DNA from: Pseudomonadota bacterium
Lineage (GTDB): Bacteria; Pseudomonadota; Alphaproteobacteria; Puniceispirillales; Marisalimonadaceae
Assembly: GCA_027625145.1 (NCBI GenBank)
Contig: JAQBXK010000002.1
Location: 62,001 to 126,000, forward strand
DNA length: 64,000 bases
Direction of reading: 5' to 3'
The position numbers and the translations under genes were made by a program. The notes beneath the pieces were generated by a model. It saw only the letters and a list, made by a program, of their open reading frames with translations, did not search any database and had not been told where the DNA came from. This document shows positions 39,466-48,620 of the stretch, piece by piece (the first letter of the stretch is position 1; each line of letters begins with the position of its first letter).

Positions 39466-40726
39466 GAATTTGATCTTTACCTCTAACTATATATTTAAAA
39501 CTAGTTAACTGCGCCGCTCCTACTGGGCCTCTAGCATGAATTCTTCCAGTTGAAATTCCTATTTCAGCTCCCATGCCAAATTCACCTCCATCTGCAAACT
39601 GAGTTGAGGCGTTATGCATAACTATAGCGCTATCTACCTTAGACAAAAATATATCGGCAGTATGTTTATTCTCAGTTATGATGGATTCAGTATGATGCGA
39701 AGAATACTCCTCTATATGCTTAATGGCTCCATTTACACCGTCAACTATTTTGATAGATAAAATAGCATCAAGATATTCAGTTTTCCAATCTACATCAAAT
39801 GCTAAATCAATATTTTTATCAATTATAGTTGTTTCTTTGTCCCCTTTTAATTGGCATCCTTCCGCTCTTAATTTATCGGCTAAAATAGGTATTACATTTT
39901 TGCTTATTTTCTTGTCAATCAGAAGTGTTTCTAATGCACCACATATTCCAGTTCTTCTCATCTTAGAGTTTACAACAATTTTTATTGCTTTTTCTATATC
40001 GGCTTCACTATCAATATACACATGACATATCCCCTCAAGGTGTGCAAAAACAGGAACTCTTGCCTCTTTTTGTACTTTTTCTACTAAAGATTTTCCGCCT
40101 CTAGGAATAATAACATCTATTTCTCCAACTGCTTGGAGCATTGCGCTTACAGCTTCCCTATTTGTGTTGTCAACCATTTGAACAGCGTCTGGGGGTAAAT
40201 TAGCAGATAATAGGCCTTCACGAAGAAACTTTGTAAAGATTCTTGAAGTATGAATGGAATCAGATCCCCCCCTAAGTATAACGGTATTTCCTGATTTAAT
40301 ACATAAACTGCCAGCATCAACTGTTACATTTGGACGAGATTCATATATTATTCCAATAACTCCAAGAGGAACTGATACTCTTGAAATATCTAAACCATTA
40401 GGTTGTTTCCATCTTGCTAACTCACAACCTAAAGGGTCATCCATTTTACTGATATTAATTAACCCAAGAATAATATTATTGATTCTATCGGCATTTAACA
40501 TGAGTCTATCAATGAATGCGTTATTTAATTTTTTGTCTTTAGCGTTATTTATATCTATTTCATTTGCCGCTAGTATATTATTAATATTAGTTTTAATAAT
40601 TTCAGCTGTATTTAAAATAGCTAAATTTCGATCATTAGAATTGCTTAAAGAAATAATTTTAAAAGCAGCTTTAGATTTTTTATTTATAAGACTTACATCT
40701 TTATAGATATTAATATGATTATTCAT
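39458..40726 (-). CDS. proA: glutamate-5-semialdehyde dehydrogenase (gamma-glutamyl phosphate reductase)
   Basis: The second enzyme of proline synthesis, 422 residues, NADPH-dependent reduction of glutamyl 5-phosphate. Y-E-S-R-P-N-V-T-V-D near 128-137 and I-L-R-G-G-S-D are family motifs. The catalytic cysteine is Cys262 in T-G-I-C-G-A-L-E, and the C-terminal G-A-E-I-G-I-S-T-G-R-I-H-A-R-G-P is intact. It lies 12 bases after proB and overlaps nadD by eight bases. Confidence 0.96.
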   Translation of the reverse strand: MNNHINIYKDVSLINKKSKAAFKIISLSNSNDRNLAILNTAEIIKTNINNILAANEIDINNAKDKKLNNAFIDRLMLNADRINNIILGLINISKMDDPLGCELARWKQPNGLDISRVSVPLGVIGIIYESRPNVTVDAGSLCIKSGNTVILRGGSDSIHTSRIFTKFLREGLLSANLPPDAVQMVDNTNREAVSAMLQAVGEIDVIIPRGGKSLVEKVQKEARVPVFAHLEGICHVYIDSEADIEKAIKIVVNSKMRRTGICGALETLLIDKKISKNVIPILADKLRAEGCQLKGDKETTIIDKNIDLAFDVDWKTEYLDAILSIKIVDGVNGAIKHIEEYSSHHTESIITENKHTADIFLSKVDSAIVMHNASTQFADGGEFGMGAEIGISTGRIHARGPVGAAQLTSFKYIVRGKDQIRD

Positions 40727-40738
40727 TTTGTTTTGCTC

Positions 40739-41866
40739 TTAATAATTTTCTAATACAAAGTCGTCTCTATGAACAACTTCGTCCTTACCTCTATATCCTA
40801 ATATTACTTCAATGTTTTCGCTTTTAAACCCTTTTATTAAATTAACTTCTGAGTTATTGAAGTGAATAAGCCCTTTTCCAATAATTTTTTTATTTTCATC
40901 CAGGACTCTGATTAAATCACCTTTTTCATAAGTTCCTTCTGTTCCAATTATGCCTGCAGCCAAAATTGAGTTTCCTTTAGTTACTGCCTTAAAGGCTCCT
41001 TTATCAATTATAATTTGTCCTTTAATATGAAGGCCTCCAGAAATCCATTGTTTACGAGCATTAATAGGCTTTTCAGTTGCTAAAAACCAGCTGAAAACAG
41101 AGTTATTTTTTTGTAAATTTAAAAGTGGGTTTTCTAGTCGACCATCACAAATTATCATATGACAACCAGCTTTAGTTGCTATTTTAGCAGCTTCAATTTT
41201 TGTAATCATGCCTCCAGAAGAAATTCCATTAATAGGAGGCCCTGCCATTTGTTCAACTTCATTAGTTATTTCAGTGATTGTTTCTATGAAAGAGGCATCT
41301 TTATTTTTATTGGGATCAGATGAATATAAGCCGTTTATATCAGATAATAGAATTAATAAATCAGCACTACACATTTGTGCAACTCTTGATGCAAGTCTAT
41401 CATTATCACCAAATCTAATTTCTTCCGTGGCAACTGTATCATTTTCATTTATTACAGGAATTACATTTAGTTCAATTAGTTTTATTAATGTAGCTCGAGC
41501 ATTTAAGTGTTTTCTTCTAGTTTCAGTATCATCAGGAGCCAATAAAATTTGAGCAACTTTTAAGTCATAATTGCCTAAATATTCGCTCCATGCATGAGCC
41601 AATGTGATTTGGCCTGTAGCTGCTGCAGCTTGTTTTTCATCTAACGATAAATTGTTACTTAAGTTTAATTGCTTTTTTCCTAATGCTATAGATCCAGAGG
41701 AGACTAATAAAATTTCTTTTCCTGATTTAACAAAATTTTTAATGTCAAATGCAAGAGATTCAAGCCATTTTTTTTTAAGTTTTCCTGTATCTTTATCAAT
41801 CAATAAAGCAGAGCCAACCTTGATTACTATTCTTTTTGAATCTTTAATTAAATCTTGTTTTTTCAT
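40739..41866 (-). CDS. proB: glutamate 5-kinase with PUA domain
   Basis: The first, feedback-regulated enzyme of proline synthesis, 375 residues. The amino-acid kinase domain has K-V-G-S-A-L near residue 16, V-S-S-G-S-I-A-L-G near 55, and I-N-E-N-D-T-V-A near 140. A G-T-G/G-M-I-T-K-I-E-A-A segment near 215 binds ATP. The C-terminal PUA domain (about 280-370) is present, as in most long proteobacterial ProB. It lies 16 bases after obgE and 12 bases before proA on the minus strand. Confidence 0.96.
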   Translation of the reverse strand: MKKQDLIKDSKRIVIKVGSALLIDKDTGKLKKKWLESLAFDIKNFVKSGKEILLVSSGSIALGKKQLNLSNNLSLDEKQAAAATGQITLAHAWSEYLGNYDLKVAQILLAPDDTETRRKHLNARATLIKLIELNVIPVINENDTVATEEIRFGDNDRLASRVAQMCSADLLILLSDINGLYSSDPNKNKDASFIETITEITNEVEQMAGPPINGISSGGMITKIEAAKIATKAGCHMIICDGRLENPLLNLQKNNSVFSWFLATEKPINARKQWISGGLHIKGQIIIDKGAFKAVTKGNSILAAGIIGTEGTYEKGDLIRVLDENKKIIGKGLIHFNNSEVNLIKGFKSENIEVILGYRGKDEVVHRDDFVLENY

Positions 41867-41882
41867 CTTCTTATTCTCTGGA

Positions 41883-42926
41883 TTATGGAGCCCATGATTT
41901 AACAGTTTCTTGTTTATTTTCTATATTGTCATCTTGGTTATTTGAGGACACTAGATCTTGAAGTTTTCTAATTAACGTTACAATATTATTTCCAGATACA
42001 GCGGATATCCCTAAGACATTGTTTATTTTTAATTTCTTTAATTCTTTTTTTGCAGCATCAATCTGATCATTATCACAAGCATCACATTTTGTAAGAACTA
42101 TGATCTGTTTCTTTTTAGCTAGTTCAGTGTCATAAGCTTTAAGTTCATTTATAATTGTTAAATAATCTTTTTTAATATTATTACTTGTAACGTCTATGAG
42201 ATGCAGAAGCGCTTTACAACGTTCAACATGGCCTAAAAACCTATGACCTAACCCTGATCCTTCATGAGCTCCTTCAATTAAGCCAGGGATATCAGCAATA
42301 ACAAATTCTTTATCATCTTGATTAACTACACCAAGGTTGGGATGTAATGTTGTAAAAGGATAATCCGCTATTTTAGGCTTTGCCGCGGTTATTCTAGATA
42401 ATAAAGTACTCTTTCCTGCATTAGGTAGACCAACTAATCCGATATCTGCTATAAGTTTTAACCTTAACCAAATCCATTTATCCTCTAGATCACCACCTGG
42501 TTGTGATTTTCTTGGTGCTTGATTTATAGAGCTTTTAAAAAAAGCATTTCCTTTTCCACCTTCTCCACCTTTAGCAAGAATTACTTTTTGACCAATTCTA
42601 GTCATATCAGCTAAAATAAAGGTATTAGTTTCGTCTAATACTTGTGTTCCTATAGGAAGGCGTAATATTAAATCTTTGCCACTAATTCCGCTTCTATCTC
42701 TACCTTTGCCTCCATCTCCTGGCCTAGCTTTGAAATGTTGTTGGTACCTAAAATCTATCAAAGTATTAAGACCATCGGTACACTCAGCAATTACATCGCC
42801 GCCTCTTCCTCCATTCCCTCCGTCAGGGCCGCCAAAAGGAACATGAGCCTCTCTTCTAAAAGATATTGAACCAGAGCCACCATGCCCACTAGCTATATAG
42901 ATTTTAGCTTGATCTAAAAACTTCAT
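41883..42926 (-). CDS. obgE: Obg-family GTPase ObgE/CgtA
   Basis: A 347-residue ribosome-associated GTPase in 50S maturation and stress response. The glycine-rich Obg domain covers about 1-158 (G-G-P-D-G-G-N-G-G-R-G-G). The G domain has G1 G-L-P-N-A-G-K-S-T at 166-174, G3 D-I-P-G at 212-215 and G4 T-K-C-D at 279-282. The C-terminal OCT domain is missing, as in many short Obg proteins. A terminator downstream of rpmA separates it from the ribosomal protein genes, so it probably has its own promoter in the ~50 bases before the start. Confidence 0.96.
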   Translation of the reverse strand: MKFLDQAKIYIASGHGGSGSISFRREAHVPFGGPDGGNGGRGGDVIAECTDGLNTLIDFRYQQHFKARPGDGGKGRDRSGISGKDLILRLPIGTQVLDETNTFILADMTRIGQKVILAKGGEGGKGNAFFKSSINQAPRKSQPGGDLEDKWIWLRLKLIADIGLVGLPNAGKSTLLSRITAAKPKIADYPFTTLHPNLGVVNQDDKEFVIADIPGLIEGAHEGSGLGHRFLGHVERCKALLHLIDVTSNNIKKDYLTIINELKAYDTELAKKKQIIVLTKCDACDNDQIDAAKKELKKLKINNVLGISAVSGNNIVTLIRKLQDLVSSNNQDDNIENKQETVKSWAP

Positions 42927-42974
42927 TATAAATAACTCTGTAATAAAATATTAATTAAGAATAGGACTTAAAAG

Positions 42975-43006
42975 CAAAAAAGGGAATAACCTTTAAGTTA
43001 TTCCCT
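42975..43006 (-). terminator. intrinsic terminator downstream of rpmA
   Basis: A 10-bp perfect stem AGGGAATAAC/GTTATTCCCT (42981-42990 and 42997-43006) has a six-base loop. On the minus strand it is followed by a run of six T (42975-42980) and further T-rich sequence. It ends the rplU-rpmA transcript 23 bases after the rpmA stop. Confidence 0.85.
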
Positions 43007-43028
43007 AAATATTTTTTTTTTGTAAATT

Positions 43029-43298
43029 TTATTCAGCAGCTTGTTGTGAAGGTTCCACAGAAACAAACATTTTCTTGCCTTTTAATTCTTTAAATCTAAC
43101 ATGCCCATCAACTAGAGCAAAAATCGTATGATCTTTTCCCATGCCAACGTTAGATCCTGGATGAAACTTTGTTCCTCTTTGACGTATTATAATATTACCT
43201 GGAACAACTAATTCACTTCCAAATTTTTTAACTCCAAGACGTCTGCCCGCAGAGTCTCTTCCATTTCGTGAACTACCACCTGCTTTTTTATGTGCCAT
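43029..43298 (-). CDS. rpmA: 50S ribosomal protein L27
   Basis: An 89-residue L27 protein with the canonical start [16 protein letters not shown]. The N-terminal tail reaches the peptidyl-transferase centre. The R-L-G-V-K-K-F-G and G-N-I-I[11 protein letters not shown] motifs are complete. It follows rplU by 30 bases and is ended by a strong terminator. The short C-terminal tail Q-Q-A-A-E is unremarkable. Confidence 0.98.
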   Translation of the reverse strand: MAHKKAGGSSRNGRDSAGRRLGVKKFGSELVVPGNIIIRQRGTKFHPGSNVGMGKDHTIFALVDGHVRFKELKGKKMFVSVEPSQQAAE

Positions 43299-43328
43299 TT
43301 AAGATTTCCTTTGCTTAGTCTTTAGGAT

Positions 43329-43781
43329 TTATTTTTTTTCTTCTTTAATTGCTGTTTTAGCTTTTGTCTCAGCAGGCTTAGCTACTGTTTTAGCTTTTGT
43401 CTCAGCAGGCTTAGCTACTGTTTTAGCTTTTATTTCAGCAGCTTTCTTTGGTTCTAGTTTAGAAGCTCCAGTTTCTGCTATATCAATTATTTTTAGGAGC
43501 GTAAGGTTTTGCTTATGTCCTTGTTTACGACGACTATTCTTTCTACGTCTTTTATAAATGATTGTAATTTTAGGGCCTCTAGTTTGCCTAATAACTTGAG
43601 CCATCACTGCAGCATCATTTACCAATGGACTGCCTACTGTGATTTTTTCACCTTCACCAATCATTAATACATTATCAAGAACAATCTGATCTCCATCATT
43701 TGCACTTAATTTTTCAACAAGTAATACGTCTTCTTTTTCTACGCGATACTGTTTTCCACCGGTTTTTACTACTGCATACAT
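43329..43781 (-). CDS. rplU: 50S ribosomal protein L21 with repetitive Lys/Ala-rich C-terminal extension
   Basis: The first ~103 residues are a normal L21: M-Y-A-V-V-K-T-G-G-K-Q-Y-R-V at the start and K-R-R-R-K-N-S-R-R-K-Q-G-H-K near residue 78. Beyond that a 45-residue basic tail is built from repeats of A-K-T-V-A-K-P-A-E-T-K, encoded by 33-bp DNA repeats. Such tails are common on alphaproteobacterial L21 but vary in length. The gene has a good promoter about 90 bases upstream and is followed by rpmA. Confidence 0.96.
   Translation of the reverse strand: MYAVVKTGGKQYRVEKEDVLLVEKLSANDGDQIVLDNVLMIGEGEKITVGSPLVNDAAVMAQVIRQTRGPKITIIYKRRRKNSRRKQGHKQNLTLLKIIDIAETGASKLEPKKAAEIKAKTVAKPAETKAKTVAKPAETKAKTAIKEEKK
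43353..43418. repeat. 33-bp tandem repeat in the rplU tail
   Basis: Two identical 33-base units (43353-43385 and 43386-43418) are followed by a degenerate third unit from 43419. Each unit encodes eleven residues of the L21 C-terminal extension. Copy number may vary between strains. Confidence 0.9.
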
Positions 43782-43871
43782 TTTTATAATTCCGAATTTG
43801 TTAACCTGAAAAATATTTAATAACTTTAATGATATATTTAAGGTTATTTAATAATGTTAATTAGTAGAGGG

Positions 43872-43899
43872 AATATAGCCTTACAGGATATTCTGTCAA
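43872..43899 (-). promoter_or_regulatory. promoter of rplU-rpmA
   Basis: On the minus strand a perfect TTGACA -35 (43894-43899) is followed after 16 bases by TATATT (43872-43877), 5/6 to the -10 consensus. It lies about 90 bases before the rplU start, leaving room for a leader of roughly 80 bases. Confidence 0.65.
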
Positions 43900-43962
43900 G
43901 CTTTTAGATCATTACGTCTAGATACTATTTTTAATAATTTATTTTGACTTAAGGGTAGAATA

Positions 43963-44823
43963 TTAATTAATTAATAAAGCAGGGTCTAACCGTTGATTAA
44001 ACCAGTTAACTCGCCAATCTAAATGGGGGCCAGTAGATCTACCAGTAGAGCCAACTTCAGCTATTTTTTGCCCTTTAATCACTTTGTCACCAACATTTAT
44101 ATTTATTAAAGATAAATGAGAATAAACAGATGTCACTCCATGTCCGTGATCTAAAATTATAGTACCACCAGTAAAATATAAGTCTTTTTCAGCCATTCTA
44201 ACAATCGAATCAATTGGAGCTATCACCGGAGTTCCTTTTGGAGCAGCTATGTCTATTCCATAATGAGGTCTTCGAGGTTTTCCATTAAGAATTCTTTGGC
44301 TTCCAAAAACTCCTGAAACAATCCCTTTTGTAGGCAATATAAATTCTTGAAAAATAAAATTGACGTCAGTATTTAAATTCCTAATTAATTCAATCGATTT
44401 ATTCTCTTTTTTAATTCTATCATAAAAGGATTTAGGTGGGGTAACCATCTTCTTTTGAAGACCGTTTATATATTGAGTATTATAAGTTTGCTTTTTTATT
44501 TTAAATGATTTTTTTAGCCATTTTTTTTCGCTAATTTTAACTTCTAAATAAGAATCTTCTTTGTAATTTCGTCCGAAGCCAAAAACAAATTTACCATTAG
44601 CGTCTTTAAGAAGAATTTTATCTTCAAACTTTATAACTTTATCAGGAAAAACATTGCCCTTAACCAGTCCACCCTGAATAAAGTTTCCTTGAAGATTAAC
44701 AATAATATTATCAAACTTTAGGATCAAGGGATCTTTTGCAAAACTTTTTTCAGCTATTATAAAAATAATAAATATAATAAATATATTTTTAAAAAATTTA
44801 TTAATATAGAAATTACTATACAT
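43963..44823 (-). CDS. M23-family peptidoglycan peptidase, exported
   Basis: A 286-residue LytM/M23 metallopeptidase. An N-terminal signal peptide ends near S-F-A (residue 29). A beta-rich region (about 30-155) with no recognised domain precedes the M23 domain. Zinc ligands are His187 and Asp191 in P-H-Y-G-I-D and His268 in G-P-H-L-D-W; His236 in Y-S-H-L is the catalytic histidine. All ligands are present, so it is probably an active endopeptidase cutting peptide cross-links in the periplasm, unlike degenerate EnvC activators. It is monocistronic. Confidence 0.9.
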   Translation of the reverse strand: MYSNFYINKFFKNIFIIFIIFIIAEKSFAKDPLILKFDNIIVNLQGNFIQGGLVKGNVFPDKVIKFEDKILLKDANGKFVFGFGRNYKEDSYLEVKISEKKWLKKSFKIKKQTYNTQYINGLQKKMVTPPKSFYDRIKKENKSIELIRNLNTDVNFIFQEFILPTKGIVSGVFGSQRILNGKPRRPHYGIDIAAPKGTPVIAPIDSIVRMAEKDLYFTGGTIILDHGHGVTSVYSHLSLININVGDKVIKGQKIAEVGSTGRSTGPHLDWRVNWFNQRLDPALLIN

Positions 44824-45339
44824 GCAATTTACCTTTTGTCTTACCTAGAACATTATTTATTTTTTACTTAAGAAATGAATCTTTTGATTGAAAAAAATAT
44901 CATTATCAATGATATAAACCATATAAGGAAAGTATAGGTATGGTTTTATCAAACAAGTACTAAAAATAAAATTATTTCAGGTTCACATTTATTTAATTTA
45001 AAAGATATAATAAAAAATTTAATCTTTTCTTTAAGAATGATTTTGATTTTTCGATTCCCATTATTTCAAATTTTAAAATCTCTGATAATATTTTAGACTT
45101 ATGGGTTAGAACTAATAGCTATTTTATTCTCTGTAAAAGAAATCTAATACCAATACAAATAAAAAACTTAGTTTTGACTTTTAAAAATGGTGCTTCAATT
45201 ATGGAGGACAGATTGCTCTTCATTTGGAAGGGAAAGAGTGCAAAAATTTAAAAAATAAACAATATTTTGTGCTATTTCATATTATGAAACAATCAAATTA
45301 AGATTAGTAAATTTAATTACTCTTTTTGATGAGGATAAG
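44824..45339. other. 516-base gap, possible gene remnant, no supported gene
   Basis: A long gap between the M23 peptidase gene and the end of the TRAP large-subunit gene. On the plus strand, one frame is open from about 44998 to a TAA near 45252, some 84 codons containing W-V-R-T-N-S-Y and F-K-N-G-A-S-I-M-E-D. It has no start codon near its beginning, no ribosome-binding site and no recognisable family. A shorter open stretch in another frame precedes it. This could be a decayed gene or chance. No RNA gene or strong hairpin was seen. Confidence 0.4.
45275..45289. promoter_or_regulatory. 7-1-7 perfect palindrome TTTCATATTATGAAA
   Basis: A perfect inverted repeat with a single central base, about 50 bases beyond the stop of the TRAP large-subunit gene. 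Such sites resemble dimeric regulator operators (for example IclR-like), but no intact gene starts beside it. It may be a leftover of a lost promoter region, or chance in AT-rich DNA. Confidence 0.25.
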
Positions 45340-46749
45340 TCATGACATCATTAAATCAGGAAGCCAGGTTATCACAGATGGGAATAACACCAATGCTATA
45401 ATAGTTAATATATCCGCAACAAAAAACAGAGTTACTCCCTTAAAAACGTCTGTTACTGGAATATCTTTTCTAACACCAGCAACAACAAAACAATTTAAAC
45501 CTATTGGTGGTGTTATTAGGCAAACTTCAGCCATTTTAACAACTATTATACCAAACCAAATGCTTACTTGGCTAAAGGTCATTCCAAAAGCGCTTTGATC
45601 AGCAGTAACATCAGGCCCACCATTCAATAAAATAATAGCTGGGTAAACAACTGGAAGAGTTAGAAGCAACAGACCTATAGCATCGATGAACATGCCTAAA
45701 ACAACATATCCCATTAGTATCATAAGAAGAATCATATAAGGATCAAATGGCAGTGATATTATCCAATTAGCAAAACTTTCTGGTAGTCCAGAAAAGCCAA
45801 GAAAACGAACAAAAATTAATACACCCCATATAATAGAAAATATCATGGCTACTAGTTTTGCAGTTTCCATTAATGCAAATTTAAGAGATTCGATTTTAAT
45901 ACCTTTAAATAAGGCAATGATTAAAACAACAAATGCTCCAAGGGCTCCTGCCTCAGTTGGAGTTGCCCATCCTGCATAAATAGCGCTTATAATTACAGAA
46001 ATTACTATTGCTATTGGAAGAACTCCAGGCAGAGTTTTAATCTTCTCGTTTAGAGAATATTTTCTTATTGCCGGTGCTAAGTTAGGGTTCATTTTTGCCC
46101 ATATAATAATAATTCCTGCATAAACTAAAGCAGAAAATATACCAGGTAAAAATCCAGCTAATAATAAAGCTCCGACTGATTCTTCAACAATTATTGCATA
46201 TATAATTAAAATTGCTGATGGCGGTATTAATGATGCTAAAGTTCCTCCCGCAGCAACAACCCCTGCAGCTAATTTTTTATCATATCCTTCTTTTAACATT
46301 TCAGGAATTGCAACTCTAGAAAAAACAGCTGCTGTTGCAGTAGATGCCCCTGATACGGCTGCAAATCCAGCTGTAGCAAAAACTGTAGCAACAGCTAGGC
46401 CTCCTGGAACAAACCCAACCCAAGCTTTAGCTGCTTGAAATAGTTGTTTTGTAATTCCTGCTTGAAAAGCAAGGTAGCCAATTAATATAAAAATAGGTAA
46501 TAAACCCAAAACAAAAGTTACTGATTTAGAAAAAGGAATTGCTCCAACGTTACCAAGGGCAGGCCCTACTCCAATAAGTTCAACAAGTCCAATAATGCCT
46601 GCTAGGCTAGCTGCAAAAACCACTCTAACACCTGACAATACAAGAATAAGTAAAATGCCAGTGCAAATTAAACCTACAGTTATTGGATCAGCATATCCAA
46701 TTCCAAAAATGCTAGCGGCTTCGCCAGAAAATAATTTATCAAAAATCAT
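45340..46749 (-). CDS. TRAP transporter large permease subunit (DctM)
   Basis: A 469-residue membrane protein with about 12 hydrophobic segments, the Na+-coupled transport subunit of a TRAP system. Family motifs include G-A-S-T-A-T-A-A near residue 135, A-A-G-G-T-L-A-S-L-I-P-P-S near 167, G-W-A-T-P-T-E-A-G-A near 260, and L-I-T-P-P-I-G-L-N near 415. It is the last gene of the dctP-dctQ-dctM-ordered operon, one base after the small subunit. The substrate cannot be read from the sequence; a broken Ldh2-family dehydrogenase gene lies beyond dctP. Confidence 0.95.
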   Translation of the reverse strand: MIFDKLFSGEAASIFGIGYADPITVGLICTGILLILVLSGVRVVFAASLAGIIGLVELIGVGPALGNVGAIPFSKSVTFVLGLLPIFILIGYLAFQAGITKQLFQAAKAWVGFVPGGLAVATVFATAGFAAVSGASTATAAVFSRVAIPEMLKEGYDKKLAAGVVAAGGTLASLIPPSAILIIYAIIVEESVGALLLAGFLPGIFSALVYAGIIIIWAKMNPNLAPAIRKYSLNEKIKTLPGVLPIAIVISVIISAIYAGWATPTEAGALGAFVVLIIALFKGIKIESLKFALMETAKLVAMIFSIIWGVLIFVRFLGFSGLPESFANWIISLPFDPYMILLMILMGYVVLGMFIDAIGLLLLTLPVVYPAIILLNGGPDVTADQSAFGMTFSQVSIWFGIIVVKMAEVCLITPPIGLNCFVVAGVRKDIPVTDVFKGVTLFFVADILTIIALVLFPSVITWLPDLMMS

Positions 46750-46750
46750 G

Positions 46751-47317
46751 TTAATCTCTTATTACCTTTATTTCTTCATCAGCTAACTCTTCGGGAGATC
46801 TAATTACTGGAATTGCAATAGGATCAGCATCTATATTTTTTATCATTCTTAAGTAACCAAACAACTCAACAAGCAAACGCATAGCCCATATTGAAAAAGC
46901 TATAGGCACTAAAGCTTTAGCTGGCCAAGTAGGGTAAAGGTAGTTGTATGTAGTATCTCCAATTTGATATGCATCAAGAGCAAACAGGTAACTATATTTA
47001 ATAAGAATTAATATAAGTAAGAAACCGAGTAATGTAGCACAAAATTCAGCAACCCATTTAATTCTTCCTTTTAAACTTCCAACTATTAATTCCATTCTAA
47101 TATGTGCATCTACTCTTTGAGCATATGCAACCCCAAGGAAGGCAAAGATTGAAATAGATAGTTCTGACAATTCAAGATAACCAGGCCATGGATAACCTAA
47201 AACTCTAGAAATAATTTGGAATGAAGTTAAAATCATTACTATAAATATAGATATTCCTGAGAAAAGGATCAGAAAATCTTCTATTTTGGTTAATGTATTA
47301 TTAATAGTTGTAAGCAA
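46751..47317 (-). CDS. TRAP transporter small permease subunit (DctQ)
   Basis: A 188-residue four-helix membrane protein that joins the large permease. Typical features are an early hydrophobic helix (about 15-38) with F-Q-I-I-S-R-V-L-G-Y-P-W-P-G after it, and E-L-S-I-S-I-F-A-F-L-G-V-A near 66. A-H-I-R-M-E near 90 is the family's conserved spot. The start is TTG 47317; no ATG fits near the expected N-terminus. The large-subunit gene starts one base after its stop. Confidence 0.9.
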   Translation of the reverse strand: MLTTINNTLTKIEDFLILFSGISIFIVMILTSFQIISRVLGYPWPGYLELSELSISIFAFLGVAYAQRVDAHIRMELIVGSLKGRIKWVAEFCATLLGFLLILILIKYSYLFALDAYQIGDTTYNYLYPTWPAKALVPIAFSIWAMRLLVELFGYLRMIKNIDADPIAIPVIRSPEELADEEIKVIRD

Positions 47318-47379
47318 TTTTTATTCTGCCTTATGTAGGATGTATGTGCAAATAACATATTTGCACATACGTGTTAAAT

Positions 47380-48405
47380 TTATTTAGCTGTTTCAAAAAC
47401 TAGGTCAACTAGAGCTTGAGCATCAAATTTATCTTTATTTGCTGCCACCCATGCATCCCATACCGGCTTACCAGCTGCTTTTCTAAATTCTGCAAGTGTC
47501 TTTTTATCATATTTTACTTCTATCAATTTAGATCTAAACATTGGCAAGTTTTTGTCATCAGCTTTTTTATATGCAACTTTAACTGATGCAAGAGCTTCTG
47601 GTCTTAGTTTTGCAAGCAAGTCTTGGTATTGAGTAGGCAATTTATCATATGAAGTTTTATTAATAACATATGGACAATCAGATGTACCTGGAGACATATT
47701 AGAAGTGAACCAATCAGCTACCTCGTGAATTTTGTATGACACATGTGCATATGTGTATGGAAAAGAAACAGCGTCTACAGCCCCTCTAGAAATTAATGTA
47801 TAAACTTCTGAGGCTGGAACAGTTTGGCGAGTAGCACCAAGGATTTCCATAGCAGAGCCAACTCCACCACCTGCACGAACTCTCATACCTTTAAAATCAG
47901 ATAAACTAGTTGGAGGCTTGCCTTTACCTAAAAATTCATATTGTGGAAGGTTTGATGTCATATATAACATTGCATTCCATTTAGCTAGCTGACCTTTTAC
48001 AATTGGGTGGTCATATACGGCATGTCTGATTTTAGCGTCTTTGTCAAAATCACCCATTGGAAGAAATGGTAAAGTTAACACCATTAATCCTGGGTTTTTA
48101 CCAGGGTGGTAAAAATTACAAAAAGCAGCCATTTCAAAGGAATTAGCTTTTAATCCATCCAAATTTTCTTTTGCTTTAGAAAGTTGAGCTCCATAAAAAA
48201 TTTTTAATTTAAATTTTCCATCAGTTTCTTCGCTTAGTCTTTGAGCCAAGGTTTCAGCACCTTCAGTAAAGGCTCTTCTTTTTCCCCAAAAACTAAATTT
48301 CCAGAAAACAGCCGGACCGTCTACTTTTGCAAGCACTAAATTTGCGTACACGTTAGAAATTAGAACCATTAAACAAACGGCCATAATTCTTTTAAAACTT
48401 AACAT
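47380..48405 (-). CDS. TRAP transporter substrate-binding protein (DctP)
   Basis: A 341-residue periplasmic binding protein. The signal peptide ends near V-L-A (residue 26). The ligand-carboxylate-binding arginine is expected in K-G-M-R-V-R-A-G-G-G near 170, preceded by an F-L-G-K-G-K-P-P segment. The ATG has a strong GGGAGGAT site. It is the first gene of the first TRAP operon, and its promoter region faces the Ldh2 pseudogene. Substrate unknown; by family, an organic acid. Confidence 0.93.
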   Translation of the reverse strand: MLSFKRIMAVCLMVLISNVYANLVLAKVDGPAVFWKFSFWGKRRAFTEGAETLAQRLSEETDGKFKLKIFYGAQLSKAKENLDGLKANSFEMAAFCNFYHPGKNPGLMVLTLPFLPMGDFDKDAKIRHAVYDHPIVKGQLAKWNAMLYMTSNLPQYEFLGKGKPPTSLSDFKGMRVRAGGGVGSAMEILGATRQTVPASEVYTLISRGAVDAVSFPYTYAHVSYKIHEVADWFTSNMSPGTSDCPYVINKTSYDKLPTQYQDLLAKLRPEALASVKVAYKKADDKNLPMFRSKLIEVKYDKKTLAEFRKAAGKPVWDAWVAANKDKFDAQALVDLVFETAK

Positions 48406-48620
48406 TTATTATCCTCCCAGTATTAATTAACAAGTTTATATAATCGTCTATTTTTAAACAAAGTCAAACCACAAAAGCTTAACAGATTAAATGGTTTTTA
48501 AGTTTTTAACGATTAATATTTTTATCTTTAATAACTTCGTATAATTGTTCAAAATAAAAATATAATGACTTTTAAACCTTTTAAGTAATTAAAAACAAGA
48601 GAAATATTATCAATATAGAA

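Noticed and set aside
40254-40706. 150-codon plus-strand frame inside proA
   Set aside because: It is antisense to proA; the hydrophobic composition follows from the opposite-strand codons.
43782-43871. Structured autoregulatory leader for rplU
   Set aside because: The leader between the promoter and rplU is AT-rich with no clear stable structure.
45326-45598. 90-codon plus-strand frame at the end of the first TRAP large-subunit gene
   Set aside because: It is the complement of the DctM coding sequence.
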